Positions 1 through 10,438 of a stretch of DNA of 64,000 nucleotides are shown piece after piece. Where the stretch lies: contig NC_007908.1 of NCBI RefSeq assembly GCF_000013605.1, positions 1,054,001-1,118,000 on the forward strand, given 5' to 3'. The stretch's first letter is position 1; every line of letters begins with the position of its first letter. Made by a program: the position numbers and the translations under genes. The stretch comes from Rhodoferax ferrireducens T118 (GTDB taxonomy: Bacteria > Pseudomonadota > Gammaproteobacteria > Burkholderiales > Burkholderiaceae_C). The notes beneath the pieces were generated by a model. The model did no database searches and was not told the DNA's origin. It saw only the letters and a list, made by a program, of their open reading frames with translations.

Positions 1-2
1 TG

Positions 3-1022
3 GGTTGCGTCAGCCAGGTTGGCGAGCAGTCCACCAACGTGGCGCGCAATGCCGTGATGGCGTCCCGTTTGCCCGACTCGGTGCCGGGCACCTCGATCGA
101 CCGCCAGTGCGGCTCCTCGCAGCAGGCCGTGCATTTTGCCGCGCAAGCCGTGATGTCCGGCTGCATGGACATTGTGATCGCGGCCGGCGTCGAGTCCATG
201 ACCCGCGTCCCGATGTTCAGCCCAAGTTCGCTGGCGCAGAAGGCGGGCCTGGGATTCTTCCAGAGTCCGGGCATTAACAAGCGTTACAACGACGTGGTTT
301 TCAGCCAGTTCGCGGGCGCCGAGCTGATGGCCAAGAAGTTTGGCCTGAGCAAGGATGAGCTCGACCGCTTCGCGCTGCTCAGCCACCAGCGCGCCATCGC
401 GGCCACCCAAGCGGGCGCATTCAAGGAAGAAATCCTGCCGGTGGCCGTGCGTTCGCCCGAAGGCGTGGACACCGGCGAGATGCACATGGTGGACGAGGGC
501 ATCCGCTTCGAAGCCACCTTGCAGGGGATCCAGAACGTCAAGTTGCTGCAGGAAGGTGGAGTTGTCACCGCCGCCAATGCCAGCCAGGTCTGCGACGGCG
601 CGACCGGCGTCATGGTCGTGAGCGAGCGCGGCCTCAAGCTCCTGGGCGTCAAGCCGCTGGCGCGCATCCACCACATGTCGGTGCTGGGCCACGATCCGGT
701 GATCATGCTGGAAGCGCCGATCCCGGCCACCAAGCGTGCGCTCAAGAAGGCCGGACTGAAGATCGAAGACATCGATCTCTACGAGGTGAACGAGGCTTTC
801 GCCTCCGTGCCGCTGGCCTGGCTCAAGGCACTCGGCGCCAGTCCGGATCGTCTCAACGTCAACGGCGGTGCCATTGCCCTGGGCCATCCACTGGGCGCTT
901 CCGGTACCAAGCTCATGACCACGCTGATCAATGCACTGGGTCAACGCGGAAAACGCTATGGTCTGCAGACCATGTGCGAAGGGGGCGGCATGGCCAACGT
1001 CACCATCATCGAACGTCTGTAA
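3..1022 (+). CDS. Thiolase (acetyl-CoA C-acyltransferase), 5' end outside the window
   Basis: Cleaves a 3-oxoacyl-CoA with CoA to acetyl-CoA and a shortened acyl-CoA, the last step of beta-oxidation. The reading frame is open from the first codons of the window (GCVSQVGEQSTN), so the N-terminal 50 or so residues lie upstream; the internal ATG at 39 is not the true start. The catalytic Cys is in DRQCGSSQQA. The C-terminal thiolase signatures NVNGGAIALGHPLGASG (active-site His) and MCEGGGMAN are intact. It stops 21 bp before a LivG-type ABC ATPase on the same strand, so it is probably the distal part of an operon that continues into the transporter. Family assignment is secure; chain-length preference is not readable. 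Confidence 0.95.
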   Translation, partial: GCVSQVGEQSTNVARNAVMASRLPDSVPGTSIDRQCGSSQQAVHFAAQAVMSGCMDIVIAAGVESMTRVPMFSPSSLAQKAGLGFFQSPGINKRYNDVVFSQFAGAELMAKKFGLSKDELDRFALLSHQRAIAATQAGAFKEEILPVAVRSPEGVDTGEMHMVDEGIRFEATLQGIQNVKLLQEGGVVTAANASQVCDGATGVMVVSERGLKLLGVKPLARIHHMSVLGHDPVIMLEAPIPATKRALKKAGLKIEDIDLYEVNEAFASVPLAWLKALGASPDRLNVNGGAIALGHPLGASGTKLMTTLINALGQRGKRYGLQTMCEGGGMANVTIIERL

Positions 1023-1043
1023 TGTCTCCAACCAGAGTCGCCC

Positions 1044-1850
1044 ATGGCAAATGCACAGAGTGATCCGGGGAGCGGTTCTCTGCTCAAGGTGGAAAACATT
1101 ATCGTCCGCTTTGGCGGCATCCTGGCGCTCAACAGCGTGTCCTTCGACGTTCGCCCCGGTGAGATCTGCGCGCTGATCGGGCCCAATGGTGCCGGCAAGA
1201 GCACGTTGTTCAACTGCCTGTCCCGTTTGTACGAGTGCGACAGCGGAAGCATTACTTTCAATGGACACAAGCTGCGCTCCCTGCGCCGCCACCGGATCGC
1301 CGAAATCGGGATTGGCCGCACCTTCCAGAACCTGGCGTTGTTTCGCTCGATGACGGTGCGCGAAAACGTGCTGATGGGCTGTCACAGCCGCCACCATGCT
1401 GGCTTTCTTCGCAATGCGTTTCGCCTGCCGGGCGCCGCGCGGATCGAGGCTGCGGCCCGCGCCCGTGCCGATGACCTGATCGACTTCTTGCAACTGGCGG
1501 AATACGCCGAGCGCGTCGTGGCCGATCTGCCTTTCGGAACGCAAAAGCGGGTGGAGCTGGCACGCGCGCTGGCCTCGGACCCGCAGTTGCTGCTGCTCGA
1601 CGAGCCGGCCTGCGGCCTGAACCACGAGGAACTGGAAGGCCTGGGCGTATTGATTCGCGACATTCGTGACCGGCTGAAGGTCACGGTGCTGCTGGTGGAG
1701 CACCACATGGGGCTCGTGATGAGCATCTCGGACCGCGTGGTGGCCTTGAACTTTGGCAAGAAGATCGCCGAAGGAACGCCCGCCGAGGTGCGCATGCACC
1801 CGGAGGTGATCCGCGCCTACCTCGGTGAAGCAGAGGAGAAAGCCACATGA
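1044..1850 (+). CDS. LivG-type branched-chain (HAAT) ABC transporter ATPase, system 1
   Basis: One of two cytoplasmic ATPases of a hydrophobic-amino-acid-type (HAAT) importer. Walker A is GPNGAGKST (about residue 50), Walker B is LLLLDEPACGL, and the H-loop is LLVEHHMG. The insertion between Q-loop and signature region, and the ending HPEVIRAYLGE, are typical of LivG rather than LivF. The signature region reads LPFGTQKRVELARAL, the degenerate LivG form. Its stop overlaps the next start (ATGA at 1847), so the two ATPases are translationally coupled. Clustering with thiolase and ligase genes suggests an organic acid rather than an amino acid as substrate; that is inference. Confidence 0.93.
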   Translation: MANAQSDPGSGSLLKVENIIVRFGGILALNSVSFDVRPGEICALIGPNGAGKSTLFNCLSRLYECDSGSITFNGHKLRSLRRHRIAEIGIGRTFQNLALFRSMTVRENVLMGCHSRHHAGFLRNAFRLPGAARIEAAARARADDLIDFLQLAEYAERVVADLPFGTQKRVELARALASDPQLLLLDEPACGLNHEELEGLGVLIRDIRDRLKVTVLLVEHHMGLVMSISDRVVALNFGKKIAEGTPAEVRMHPEVIRAYLGEAEEKAT

Positions 1851-2563
1851 GCCATCTGCTTGAAGCAAGAGGACTGCGGGCGCGCTACGGCAACACCCGG
1901 GTGCTGCATGGCATCGATCTGGATGTTGACGAGGGCAAGGTGACCACCCTGCTGGGCGCCAACGGCGCCGGCAAGACCACCACCTTGCGCGCCCTGTGCC
2001 GCTTGATGGTTCAGACCAGCGGCACTGTCACCCTGGCGGGCAGCAAGATTGACGCCCTGTCAACCGAGCAGATCGCACGATTGGGGGTGGGTCATGTGCC
2101 TGATGGGCGTGGCACATTCATGGGCCTGACCACGGAGGAGAATCTGCGCCTGGGTGTTTCTTCACGCAACAACCGGGTCGGCGCCGATGAAGACATGGCG
2201 CGCATCTACGGCTACTTCCCGCGCCTGGCCGAGCGCAAAAGGCAGCAGGCCGGCACGCTGTCCGGAGGCGAGCAGCAAATGCTTGCGATCGGGCGCGCGC
2301 TCATGGGTCGTCCCCGGCTGTTGTTGCTGGACGAGCCGTCGTTTGGTCTGGCGCCGCTGGTGGTCAAGGACATTTTTAGCATCATGCGCCGCATCAACAA
2401 GGAGCAGGGGGTGTCCATCCTGCTGGTCGAGCAAAACGCGCGACTGGCATTGGACCTGGCCGACTCGGCCTATCTTTTGGAAACCGGTCGTGTCGTCTTG
2501 TCAGGCTCGGCTGCCGAGATGCGCAACAACGATGCCGTGCGTCGTGCCTACCTTGGCGAATAG
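1847..2563 (+). CDS. LivF-type HAAT ABC transporter ATPase, system 1
   Basis: Second ATPase of the importer, 238 residues, normal LivF length. Walker A GANGAGKTT, signature LSGGEQQMLAIGRAL, Walker B LLLLDEPSFGLAP and H-loop LLVEQNARLAL are all present, so it should be catalytically competent. It overlaps the preceding ATPase by four bases and is followed 12 bp later by the LivH-type permease. The order ATPase-ATPase-permease-permease-binding protein is a common HAAT arrangement in Burkholderiales catabolic clusters. Confidence 0.94.
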   Translation: MSHLLEARGLRARYGNTRVLHGIDLDVDEGKVTTLLGANGAGKTTTLRALCRLMVQTSGTVTLAGSKIDALSTEQIARLGVGHVPDGRGTFMGLTTEENLRLGVSSRNNRVGADEDMARIYGYFPRLAERKRQQAGTLSGGEQQMLAIGRALMGRPRLLLLDEPSFGLAPLVVKDIFSIMRRINKEQGVSILLVEQNARLALDLADSAYLLETGRVVLSGSAAEMRNNDAVRRAYLGE

Positions 2564-2575
2564 GAGCTGACGTCG

Positions 2576-3448
2576 ATGAACGAATTCCTGCATCAACTGG
2601 TGGCCGGCCTGGCCACGGGCGGCATTTATGCCAGCGTTGCGCTGGCCCTGGTGATGATTTACCAGGCCACGCACCACATCAATTTCGCCCAGGGCGAGAT
2701 GGCGATGTTTTCGACCTTTCTGGCCTGGGCGCTGATGCAGGCCGGCCTGCCCTACTGGGGCGCTTTTGCACTCACCGTTGTGATCTCGTTTGTGCTGGCA
2801 GCAGTGATCGAGTTTGTCGTCATACGACCGATGCACGAGGCGCCGGAATTGTCGGTGGTGGTGGTTTTCATCGGCCTGCTGGTGATCTTCCACAGCCTGG
2901 CCGGCTGGTTGTTTGGCTATACCATCAAGCAGTTCCCGAGTCCGTTCCCGTCCAACGCCTGGTATGGCTCAGAACTGATGTCGGCCCACCAAGTGGGCGC
3001 CATCCTTGTGGCCTTGGTCATGGTCGCGCTGTTGTTTTCATTCTTCAGCTTCACGTCGATCGGCCTGGCGCTGCGTGCTGCCGCGCAGAATGCGCCGTCC
3101 TCGCGTCTGGTGGGTATCAACGTCGGCCGGATGCTGATGCTGGGCTGGGGACTGGCGGGCGCGATCGGCTCGGTGGCCGGCATGATGGTGGCTCCGGTGG
3201 TGTTTCTGGACCCGAACATGATGACCGGTGTTCTGATCTATGCCTTTGCCGGCGCCCTGATCGGCGGTATCGACAATCCTGTAGGCGCCGTGTTAGGCGG
3301 CTTTATCGTGGGCGTGCTTGAAAACCTGATAGGCACCTACGTCGTCGGCACCGAACTCAAGCTGTCGGTGGCCTTGGTGCTGATCGTCGGCGTGCTGATT
3401 GTGCGTCCGTCCGGACTGCTCGGTCGAAAAATTGTTACCCGGGTTTGA
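2576..3448 (+). CDS. LivH-type HAAT ABC transporter permease, system 1
   Basis: Inner-membrane permease of 290 residues with about eight hydrophobic helices. LivH hallmarks are the N-terminal GLATGGIYASVALALVMIYQ, the INFAQGEMAMF loop and the coupling region ALRAAAQNAPSSRLVGINV (EAA-like loop facing the ATPases). The end GVLIVRPSGLLG is typical. It pairs with the LivM-type protein three bases downstream to form the channel. No signal peptide is needed because the first helix is retained. Confidence 0.93.
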   Translation: MNEFLHQLVAGLATGGIYASVALALVMIYQATHHINFAQGEMAMFSTFLAWALMQAGLPYWGAFALTVVISFVLAAVIEFVVIRPMHEAPELSVVVVFIGLLVIFHSLAGWLFGYTIKQFPSPFPSNAWYGSELMSAHQVGAILVALVMVALLFSFFSFTSIGLALRAAAQNAPSSRLVGINVGRMLMLGWGLAGAIGSVAGMMVAPVVFLDPNMMTGVLIYAFAGALIGGIDNPVGAVLGGFIVGVLENLIGTYVVGTELKLSVALVLIVGVLIVRPSGLLGRKIVTRV

Positions 3449-3451
3449 ACC

Positions 3452-4453
3452 ATGAATCAGCCAATCAAGACGAATTCTTCCCCCCGCAAGGCGGGCATCG
3501 CCGCCGGCTTGTCCTGGCGCTGGATTCTGTTGCTGCTGGCCCTGGCCGTGGGCCTGGCCTTCGTGGCCAAGGGCTACCACCTGTTTCAGGCGACCATGGT
3601 GCTCGCGTATGCGATTGCCCTGCTCGGTCTGAACATCCTGACCGGTTACAACGGCCAGATTTCCCTCGGGCATGGCGCCTTTTTTGCATTGGGTGCCTAC
3701 GTCGCCGCCATCCTCATGGAGCATGCGGGCGCACCTTATTGGGCCACCGTGCCGGCGGCTGGCGTGTTCTGCCTGGTTGTCGGCTACCTGTTTGGGCGGC
3801 CGGCGCTCAAGCTTGAAGGCCTGTACCTGGCGCTGGCCACGTTTGCGTTGGGCGTGGCCATGCCGCAACTGCTGAAGTACAAGCATCTGGAGGCCTGGAC
3901 CGGCGGAGTGCAGGGCATCGTGCTTATGAAGCCCGACGCACCGTTCGGTCTGCCGTTGACGCAGGACCAGTGGCTTTACCTGTTCGCCCTCGGTGTTGCG
4001 GGCGTGATGTTCGTCATCGCGCACAACCTGCTGCAAAGCGGCAGCGGTCGCGCCATGCGCGCCATCCGTGATCACGCCATGGCAGCGGAGGCGATGGGCG
4101 TCGACAACCGCCATTACAAGTCCATGAGCTTCGGTGTCTCTGCGGCCTACACCGGCGTGGGCGGAGCCCTGTCGGCGATCGCCGTGCAGTTTGTCTCGCC
4201 CGATTCGTTCACGCTGTTTCTGTCCATTTCATTGCTGGTCGGGATTGTGGTCGGCGGCGTGGGCACCCTGTGGGGCGCTTTCTTCGGTGCCATGTTCATC
4301 ATGTTTGTTCCGAACCTGGCGGAAAAGGTCTCCAAGGCCGCGCCCTGGGCGGTTTACGGCGTGGTGCTGATCGCCATCATGTTCGTCATGCCCGGTGGTG
4401 TGATGGGTCTGCTGCGCAAGCTCAACGAGCGCCGCAGCCACCGTGCGGGCTGA
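3452..4453 (+). CDS. LivM-type HAAT ABC transporter permease, system 1
   Basis: Second permease subunit, 333 residues, with a hydrophilic N-terminus of about 15 residues followed by some nine hydrophobic segments. LivM marks are LNILTGYNGQISLGHGAFFALG and the cytoplasmic loop SGSGRAMRAIRDHAMAAEAMGV. It starts three bases after livH stops. The start at 3452 is preferred over an alternative reading frame that begins at 3445 because only this frame continues through the whole protein. Confidence 0.93.
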   Translation: MNQPIKTNSSPRKAGIAAGLSWRWILLLLALAVGLAFVAKGYHLFQATMVLAYAIALLGLNILTGYNGQISLGHGAFFALGAYVAAILMEHAGAPYWATVPAAGVFCLVVGYLFGRPALKLEGLYLALATFALGVAMPQLLKYKHLEAWTGGVQGIVLMKPDAPFGLPLTQDQWLYLFALGVAGVMFVIAHNLLQSGSGRAMRAIRDHAMAAEAMGVDNRHYKSMSFGVSAAYTGVGGALSAIAVQFVSPDSFTLFLSISLLVGIVVGGVGTLWGAFFGAMFIMFVPNLAEKVSKAAPWAVYGVVLIAIMFVMPGGVMGLLRKLNERRSHRAG

Positions 4454-4592
4454 CGCAAAACCAGGGCCCAGCAAAATCGTCCGTTCCGACGATGCTGTGT
4501 TTTTCTCCCCTGCCTACCATTGCCATGGTCTTGCCGAATGTTGCAGGTATTCGTGGTGAGTCGTTCGATGCATAAATCACAGGAGATACTTC

Positions 4593-5816
4593 ATGGTCAA
4601 ATCTTTAGATGCCGGTCGGCGGCATTCTCTCAAGCTCGGCGTCGGTCTGCTCATGGTGGCCACCTTGCCGCTTGCGGTTCACGCGCAAAAAAAATATGAC
4701 ACGGGCGCCAGTGACACCGAAATCAAGATCGGAAACCTGACGCCGTATTCCGGGCCTGCCTCTGCTTACGGCGCTTGTGGAAAGGCCATGGCCGCCTATT
4801 TTTCCAAGCTGAATGCCAGCGGCGGCATCAATGGTCGCAAAGTCAACTTCATGACCGCCGACGATGCCTACAACCCGGCCATATCGGTTGAGCAGACGCG
4901 CAAGCTGGTGGAGCAGGAGGAGGTGCTGCTGATGTTCGCCTCGCTGGGCACATCTCACAACATGGCGGTGCAACGCTACCTCAACGCCAAAAAAATTCCG
5001 CAGCTGTTCGTCAACACGGGCGCCACGCGCTTCGGCGACCCCAAGAATTTTCCCTGGACAATGGGTTGGCAGCCCACCTATCAGACAGAAGGTCAGCTTT
5101 ATGCACGGCACATCCTCGCCACCAAGCCCAATGCCAAGATCGCGGTGCTGATGCAAAACGATGATTTCGGCAAGGACTATATGAAAGGCCTGACCGATGG
5201 ACTTGGCGAGAAGGGAAAACACTTGATCGTGTTGCACCTGACACACGAGGTGACCGACCCCACCATTGACAGCCAGATGGTGTCATTCAAGGCCTCGGGC
5301 GCTGATGTGTTCGTGATCATGACCACACCCAAGTTCGCTGCCCAGGCGATCCGCAAATCGGCCGAGATCGGCTGGAAGCCGACCCAGTATTTGGTCAGCG
5401 TTTCGCAGTCGGCCAGTGCGGTGCTCAAGCCCGCAGGTGTTGAAAATGCAGTCGGCGTGATCTCGTCGACCTACCTGCTCAGCCCCACTGATCCTGCTGC
5501 GGTTGGCAATAAGGATGTAGCCGAGTATCTGGCGACGATGAAGCAGTATTACCCCGCTGGCGATCCGGAGGATACGCTCAACTCGATCGGCTACGCCGCA
5601 GCCGCAACAATGACGCAGGTATTGCGTCAAGCCGGCGACAACCTGACTCGGGAGAACATCATGAAACAGGCGGCCAGCCTCCACTTCACGCCACCTATGC
5701 TGTACCCCGGCATCGACGTCAGGACCGCTTCCGACGACTTCTTTCCGATCGAGAAAAAGGTCCTGCAACGCTTCAATGGCAAGGCCTACGAAGTGATCAG
5801 TTCGACTGGTGGCTAG
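4593..5816 (+). CDS. HAAT ABC transporter periplasmic substrate-binding protein, system 1
   Basis: Periplasmic receptor of the importer (family 6 peripla_BP / LivK-like), 407 residues. It has a Sec signal peptide (positive RRHSLK, hydrophobic stretch, cleavage probably after VHA near residue 32). The mature protein begins with ASDTEIKIGNLTPYSGPAS, the usual entry of this family. An AGGAGA ribosome site at 4581-4586 fixes the start. It lies 139 bp after the permease, which leaves room for an internal promoter or processing site. The length and the tyrosine-rich pocket region are typical of receptors near acyl-CoA ligases; the ligand is unknown. Confidence 0.92.
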   Translation: MVKSLDAGRRHSLKLGVGLLMVATLPLAVHAQKKYDTGASDTEIKIGNLTPYSGPASAYGACGKAMAAYFSKLNASGGINGRKVNFMTADDAYNPAISVEQTRKLVEQEEVLLMFASLGTSHNMAVQRYLNAKKIPQLFVNTGATRFGDPKNFPWTMGWQPTYQTEGQLYARHILATKPNAKIAVLMQNDDFGKDYMKGLTDGLGEKGKHLIVLHLTHEVTDPTIDSQMVSFKASGADVFVIMTTPKFAAQAIRKSAEIGWKPTQYLVSVSQSASAVLKPAGVENAVGVISSTYLLSPTDPAAVGNKDVAEYLATMKQYYPAGDPEDTLNSIGYAAAATMTQVLRQAGDNLTRENIMKQAASLHFTPPMLYPGIDVRTASDDFFPIEKKVLQRFNGKAYEVISSTGG

Positions 5817-5837
5817 GGATCGGACACCTGCCCTGAA

Positions 5838-5867
5838 GGCGCACGGACCCGTCTCAGTCCGCGCGCC
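5838..5867 (+). terminator. Stem-loop after the system 1 binding-protein gene
   Basis: An 11-bp stem (5838-5848 with 5857-5867, one mismatch) with an 8-base loop lies 20 bp after the binding-protein stop codon. No clear T tract follows, so it may be a weak terminator or an RNA-protecting hairpin that lets the transporter mRNA outlast the downstream ligase mRNA. Structure is seen; function is inferred. Confidence 0.4.
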
Positions 5868-5921
5868 CCTAAGTCCAATAGACAAATCGAAGTCACATAC
5901 GCTGCTTCAAGGAGATAAACC

Positions 5922-7562
5922 ATGCTTGGCTTAATGCAGGACCGCCCACTGTTGATTTCATCCCTGATCGAGCACGCCGCGACATTTCACCCCGGCACTG
6001 AAATTGTTTCGCGCCTGCCGGAAGGCCCCTTGCACCGCACCAACTGGGGTGAACTGCGCGACCGCAGCAAGCAAGTGGCGAACGCCCTCACGTCTTTGGG
6101 CATCAAGCCGGGCGAGCGCGTCGGCACGCTGGCGTGGAATTCACACCGCCATCTGGCTCTGTACTACGGCGTTGCGGGAAGCGGGGCGGTTTTGCATACG
6201 GTCAATCCGCGCCTGTTTCCGGAACAGATTGACTACATCATCAATCATGCTGAAGACCAGATTCTGTTCTTCGACATCACGTTTGCGACACTGGTTGAGC
6301 AGTTGGCGCCGGTACTGAAGACGGTGAAAGCTTTCATCGCCATGACGGATCGCGCGCACATGCCCGACATCCAGGTGCCGAACCTGCTGTGCTATGAAGA
6401 GCTGCTCGACGCGCAGAGCACGGACTACACCTGGCCTGAATTCGACGAGCGTTCGGCGTCGTCGCTGTGCTACACCTCGGGTACCACGGGCAACCCCAAG
6501 GGGGTTCTGTACTCTCATCGTTCCACCGTGCTGCACACGCTGATGGAGCTAGCCCCCGATACCTTCGGCATCAGTTCGAACGAAACCCTGCTGCTGATTG
6601 TCCCCATGTTCCACGCCAATGCCTGGGGCATGCCCTATGCCGCAGCGATGGTCGGCGCCAAGCTCGTCTTTCCCGGACCGCACCTGGATGGCAAGAGTAT
6701 TTATGCACTGATGCGCGACGAGCGCGTCACCTTCTCGCAGGGGGTTCCAACGGTCTGGATGATGCTTTTTCAGTACATGGACGCCAGTCCCGACCTTGAC
6801 CCGCGCCAACTGGGCGTCAAGCGGATCGGCATTGGCGGCGCGGCCGTGTCGCGCGCCATGCTTGAGCGTTTTGAAAATGATTTCGGCGCTGAAGTGGTAC
6901 AGGGCTGGGGTATGACCGAAACCAGTCCCATTGGTGTGATCAGCAAGCTCCTGCTCAAGCACGCCAACGTCCCGCACGAAGACCTGGTCAAGGTCAAGCT
7001 CAAACAGGGACGGGGCGTCTGGGGTGTGGACTTGAAAATCGTGGATGCGCAAGGTTGCGCCCTGCCTTGGGATGGTGTGGCTTTCGGACACCTGCTGGTG
7101 CGTGGCCCCTGGATTGCCAGCGGTTATTTTAGGGACGAGGGTGGCGCTGTGCTGGATGCCGAAGGCTTTTTCCCGACCGGCGATGTGGCGACCATCGACT
7201 CGGATGGCTACCTGCAGTTGGTAGACCGGGCCAAGGACGTGATCAAGTCCGGCGGCGAGTGGATTTCCTCGATCGACGTTGAGAACGCCGCCAGTTCCCA
7301 TCCGGCCGTGGCCGAGGCCGCCGTCATCGGTGTTGCCCATCCCAAGTGGCAGGAGCGACCACTGCTTGTGGTCGTCAAGCGTCCCGGTGTCAAGGTCGAG
7401 GCCAAGGACATTCTGGATCACCTGAGTCAGCGCGTCGCCAAGTGGTGGTTGCCCGATGATGTGGTGTTCGTTGACAGTTTGCCGCACACGGCGACCGGGA
7501 AATTGCTGAAAACCAGCTTGCGTCAGCAGTTTCGCGATTACCAGCTTCCCGGCACCAGTTGA
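5922..7562 (+). CDS. AMP-dependent acyl-CoA synthetase (fatty-acid-type CoA ligase)
   Basis: Activates a carboxylic acid to acyl-CoA with ATP through an acyl-adenylate. It has 546 residues, full length for the ANL superfamily. The P-loop [17 protein letters not shown] is at about residue 183, the adenine motif GWGMTETSP near 328, the hinge region [19 protein letters not shown] near 427, and the catalytic-lysine motif [11 protein letters not shown] near the end. The resemblance to medium/long-chain ligases is clear, but the substrate is not. A strong ribosome site (AAGGAGAT) precedes the ATG. Sequence differs clearly from the other two ligases in the window (11616 and 18745), which are close to each other. 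Confidence 0.93.
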   Translation: MLGLMQDRPLLISSLIEHAATFHPGTEIVSRLPEGPLHRTNWGELRDRSKQVANALTSLGIKPGERVGTLAWNSHRHLALYYGVAGSGAVLHTVNPRLFPEQIDYIINHAEDQILFFDITFATLVEQLAPVLKTVKAFIAMTDRAHMPDIQVPNLLCYEELLDAQSTDYTWPEFDERSASSLCYTSGTTGNPKGVLYSHRSTVLHTLMELAPDTFGISSNETLLLIVPMFHANAWGMPYAAAMVGAKLVFPGPHLDGKSIYALMRDERVTFSQGVPTVWMMLFQYMDASPDLDPRQLGVKRIGIGGAAVSRAMLERFENDFGAEVVQGWGMTETSPIGVISKLLLKHANVPHEDLVKVKLKQGRGVWGVDLKIVDAQGCALPWDGVAFGHLLVRGPWIASGYFRDEGGAVLDAEGFFPTGDVATIDSDGYLQLVDRAKDVIKSGGEWISSIDVENAASSHPAVAEAAVIGVAHPKWQERPLLVVVKRPGVKVEAKDILDHLSQRVAKWWLPDDVVFVDSLPHTATGKLLKTSLRQQFRDYQLPGTS

Positions 7563-7570
7563 TCCTCACG

Positions 7571-7591
7571 TCCCGGGCCGTGAGCCCGGGA
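7571..7591 (+). terminator. Perfect 8-bp stem-loop between ligase and crotonase
   Basis: A perfect inverted repeat of eight bases (7571-7578 with 7584-7591) around a five-base loop, starting nine bases after the ligase stop. The stem is almost all G/C, but no run of T follows. It could act as a terminator or as an mRNA 3' stabiliser. Confidence 0.5.
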
Positions 7592-7695
7592 CTGCCCGAT
7601 AGCGTCCATCGGTGTTCGATGCGAATGGCAGGGCGGCTCGGCAGGTTGGCTGTTTCAGCCATCCGACGATTGAACTTTATTCCAGTGACGCCATC

Positions 7696-8526
7696 ATGAC
7701 CCCATCTTCTGCTCCCCAATTAACGACCGTAGCCCCCCATCCGGCGGAGCAGAGCGCGGCTGTGCTGTGCTGGCGCGACGGCGCCGTGGCGCATCTGCGC
7801 TTCAATCGTCCGCAGGCGCTCAATGCCATCGATACGCGCATGGCAAACGAATTTCATGCCGCCTGTCAGGCGATCGCCGACGACGCGCACGTGCGTGTGG
7901 TGTGGGTTTCAGCCGAGGGACGTGCCTTTATGGCGGGCGGTGATCTTTCGGCCATGCGATCGGATCCGCTGCCCGCGGCGCGCGCGCTAATCGCCGGCAT
8001 GCACGGCGGCCTGCGCCTGCTGGCGGGCCTGCAGGCGCCGGTAGTGGCCAGTGTGCAGGGCGCTGTGGCCGGCGGTGGTTTTGGGTTGATGCTGGGCTGC
8101 GACCTGGTGATTGCCGCCGAGGGCACCCGTTTCGGTATTGCCTACCCGCTGATAGGCGCCAGTTGCGATTGTTCGACATCCTGGGGTCTGCCGCGGCTTG
8201 TTGGTTTGCGCAAAGCACTGGAACTGGCCCTCCTGTCCGAGAACATTGACGCCGCCGAGGCGCTGCGACTGGGTCTGGTCAACCGGGTTGTACCGACGGC
8301 TGATCTGGCACTCGAAACCGGGCGCCTGGTTCGCCGCTTGGCCGATGGTCCGACGCTGGCCTACGGGCACCTCAAGCGATTGATGCGTACGTCCTTTCAG
8401 AACGGGCTCGACACACACTTGGACGCCGAGGCCGACGGCTTCCTGGCCTGTGCTCAGACCGATGATTTCGCCGAAGGCGTCGGTGCCTTCCTGGACAAGC
8501 GTGCCGCTGTCTTTACCGGCCACTGA
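7696..8526 (+). CDS. Enoyl-CoA hydratase/isomerase (crotonase) family protein 1
   Basis: Crotonase-fold enzyme acting on an acyl-CoA, 276 residues from the ATG at 7696. The frame is open to a GTG at 7612, but those 28 residues are not crotonase-like. The CoA-binding/oxyanion segments AFMAGGDLSAM and VAGGGFGLMLGCDLVIA are present. The two catalytic glutamates of classical enoyl-CoA hydratase appear absent: the first is in the GGGFGL segment and the second is replaced in FGIAYPLIGASCDCST. It may therefore be an isomerase, hydrolase or lyase rather than a hydratase. It is followed by the nitronate monooxygenase gene 39 bp later. Confidence 0.88.
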   Translation: MTPSSAPQLTTVAPHPAEQSAAVLCWRDGAVAHLRFNRPQALNAIDTRMANEFHAACQAIADDAHVRVVWVSAEGRAFMAGGDLSAMRSDPLPAARALIAGMHGGLRLLAGLQAPVVASVQGAVAGGGFGLMLGCDLVIAAEGTRFGIAYPLIGASCDCSTSWGLPRLVGLRKALELALLSENIDAAEALRLGLVNRVVPTADLALETGRLVRRLADGPTLAYGHLKRLMRTSFQNGLDTHLDAEADGFLACAQTDDFAEGVGAFLDKRAAVFTGH

Positions 8527-9537
<1,011 letters not shown>

Positions 9538-9631
9538 CGTCACCGGCCGGATTCCCTGCTGGCATTGCGGGGAGGTCGCGACGGCGAGTGAATTCGGCTT
9601 CATCCGGATAAGCACTGTTTAAAGGGCAACC

Positions 9632-10438
9632 ATGAGTTCTTCCATTCAGTTGGTACGTCAGGACGACCTTGTCATCTTGATGCTCAACCGACCTGCCTCG
9701 CTCAACAGCCTCAGCCTGGATGCAATCAAGGAATTGCTGCGCGAACTGCGTGGACTCGCAGACGATCACTCGGTCCGCGCGCTTGTCGTGACCGGCTCTG
9801 GACGAGCCTTTTGTGCAGGTTGGCAGCTCGACGAAGCAGGCGTGCCCGGTCTTGCCGATGAATCCATGGGTGTCAGGCAGGCGCATCTGATGGCCGAGTA
9901 TTTCAACCCCGTGATCCAGACGCTGCACGATCTTCCGATCCCCAGCATCGCCGCCGTCAATGGCGTTTGCGCGGGTGCAGGCGTGAGCATCGCCCTGGCG
10001 GCGGACATCGTGATCGCGGCTCAGTCCGCGTCGTTTCTGTTGACCTTCGCACCCCGGCTGGGCTTGGTGCCCGATCTTGGCGCGACGTGGAAGCTTGCAC
10101 ACATGCTGGGCTGGGCCCGGGCGCAAGCGGTGACGCTGTTGGGCGATCGCATCCCAGCTGCGCAGGCTGTCGAGTGGGGCATGATCTGGCGCAGCGTTCC
10201 TGATGCCGAACTGCAGGAAGCCGTTATGAGCACGGCCTTGCGATTAAGCAGGGCGCCGACGGGCATCTGCCGGGATGTGCGGCGTGCCTACGAATCCGCA
10301 TACTTGAACGGGCTGGCCCAGCAGATGGAGTACGAGCGGCTGCGCCAGCGTGAACTGCTCGACTCGCCCGCCTTCAAGGAAGGCATGCTGGCCTTCCAGC
10401 AAAAGCGAGATCCTGATTTTTACCGAGACCTCTCATGA
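9632..10438 (+). CDS. Enoyl-CoA hydratase/isomerase (crotonase) family protein 2, PaaG-like
   Basis: 268-residue crotonase. Seen: GRAFCAGWQLDEAG, the oxyanion segment VNGVCAGAGVSIALAADIVIA and LGLVPDLGATWKLAHMLGW. The Asp in VPDLGATW, in place of a classical second glutamate, is the pattern of PaaG-type 1,2-epoxyphenylacetyl-CoA/enoyl-CoA isomerases. The stop overlaps the next start (ATGA at 10435), so it is coupled to crotonase 3 and may form a complex with it. Isomerase activity is inferred from residue pattern only. Confidence 0.9.
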   Translation: MSSSIQLVRQDDLVILMLNRPASLNSLSLDAIKELLRELRGLADDHSVRALVVTGSGRAFCAGWQLDEAGVPGLADESMGVRQAHLMAEYFNPVIQTLHDLPIPSIAAVNGVCAGAGVSIALAADIVIAAQSASFLLTFAPRLGLVPDLGATWKLAHMLGWARAQAVTLLGDRIPAAQAVEWGMIWRSVPDAELQEAVMSTALRLSRAPTGICRDVRRAYESAYLNGLAQQMEYERLRQRELLDSPAFKEGMLAFQQKRDPDFYRDLS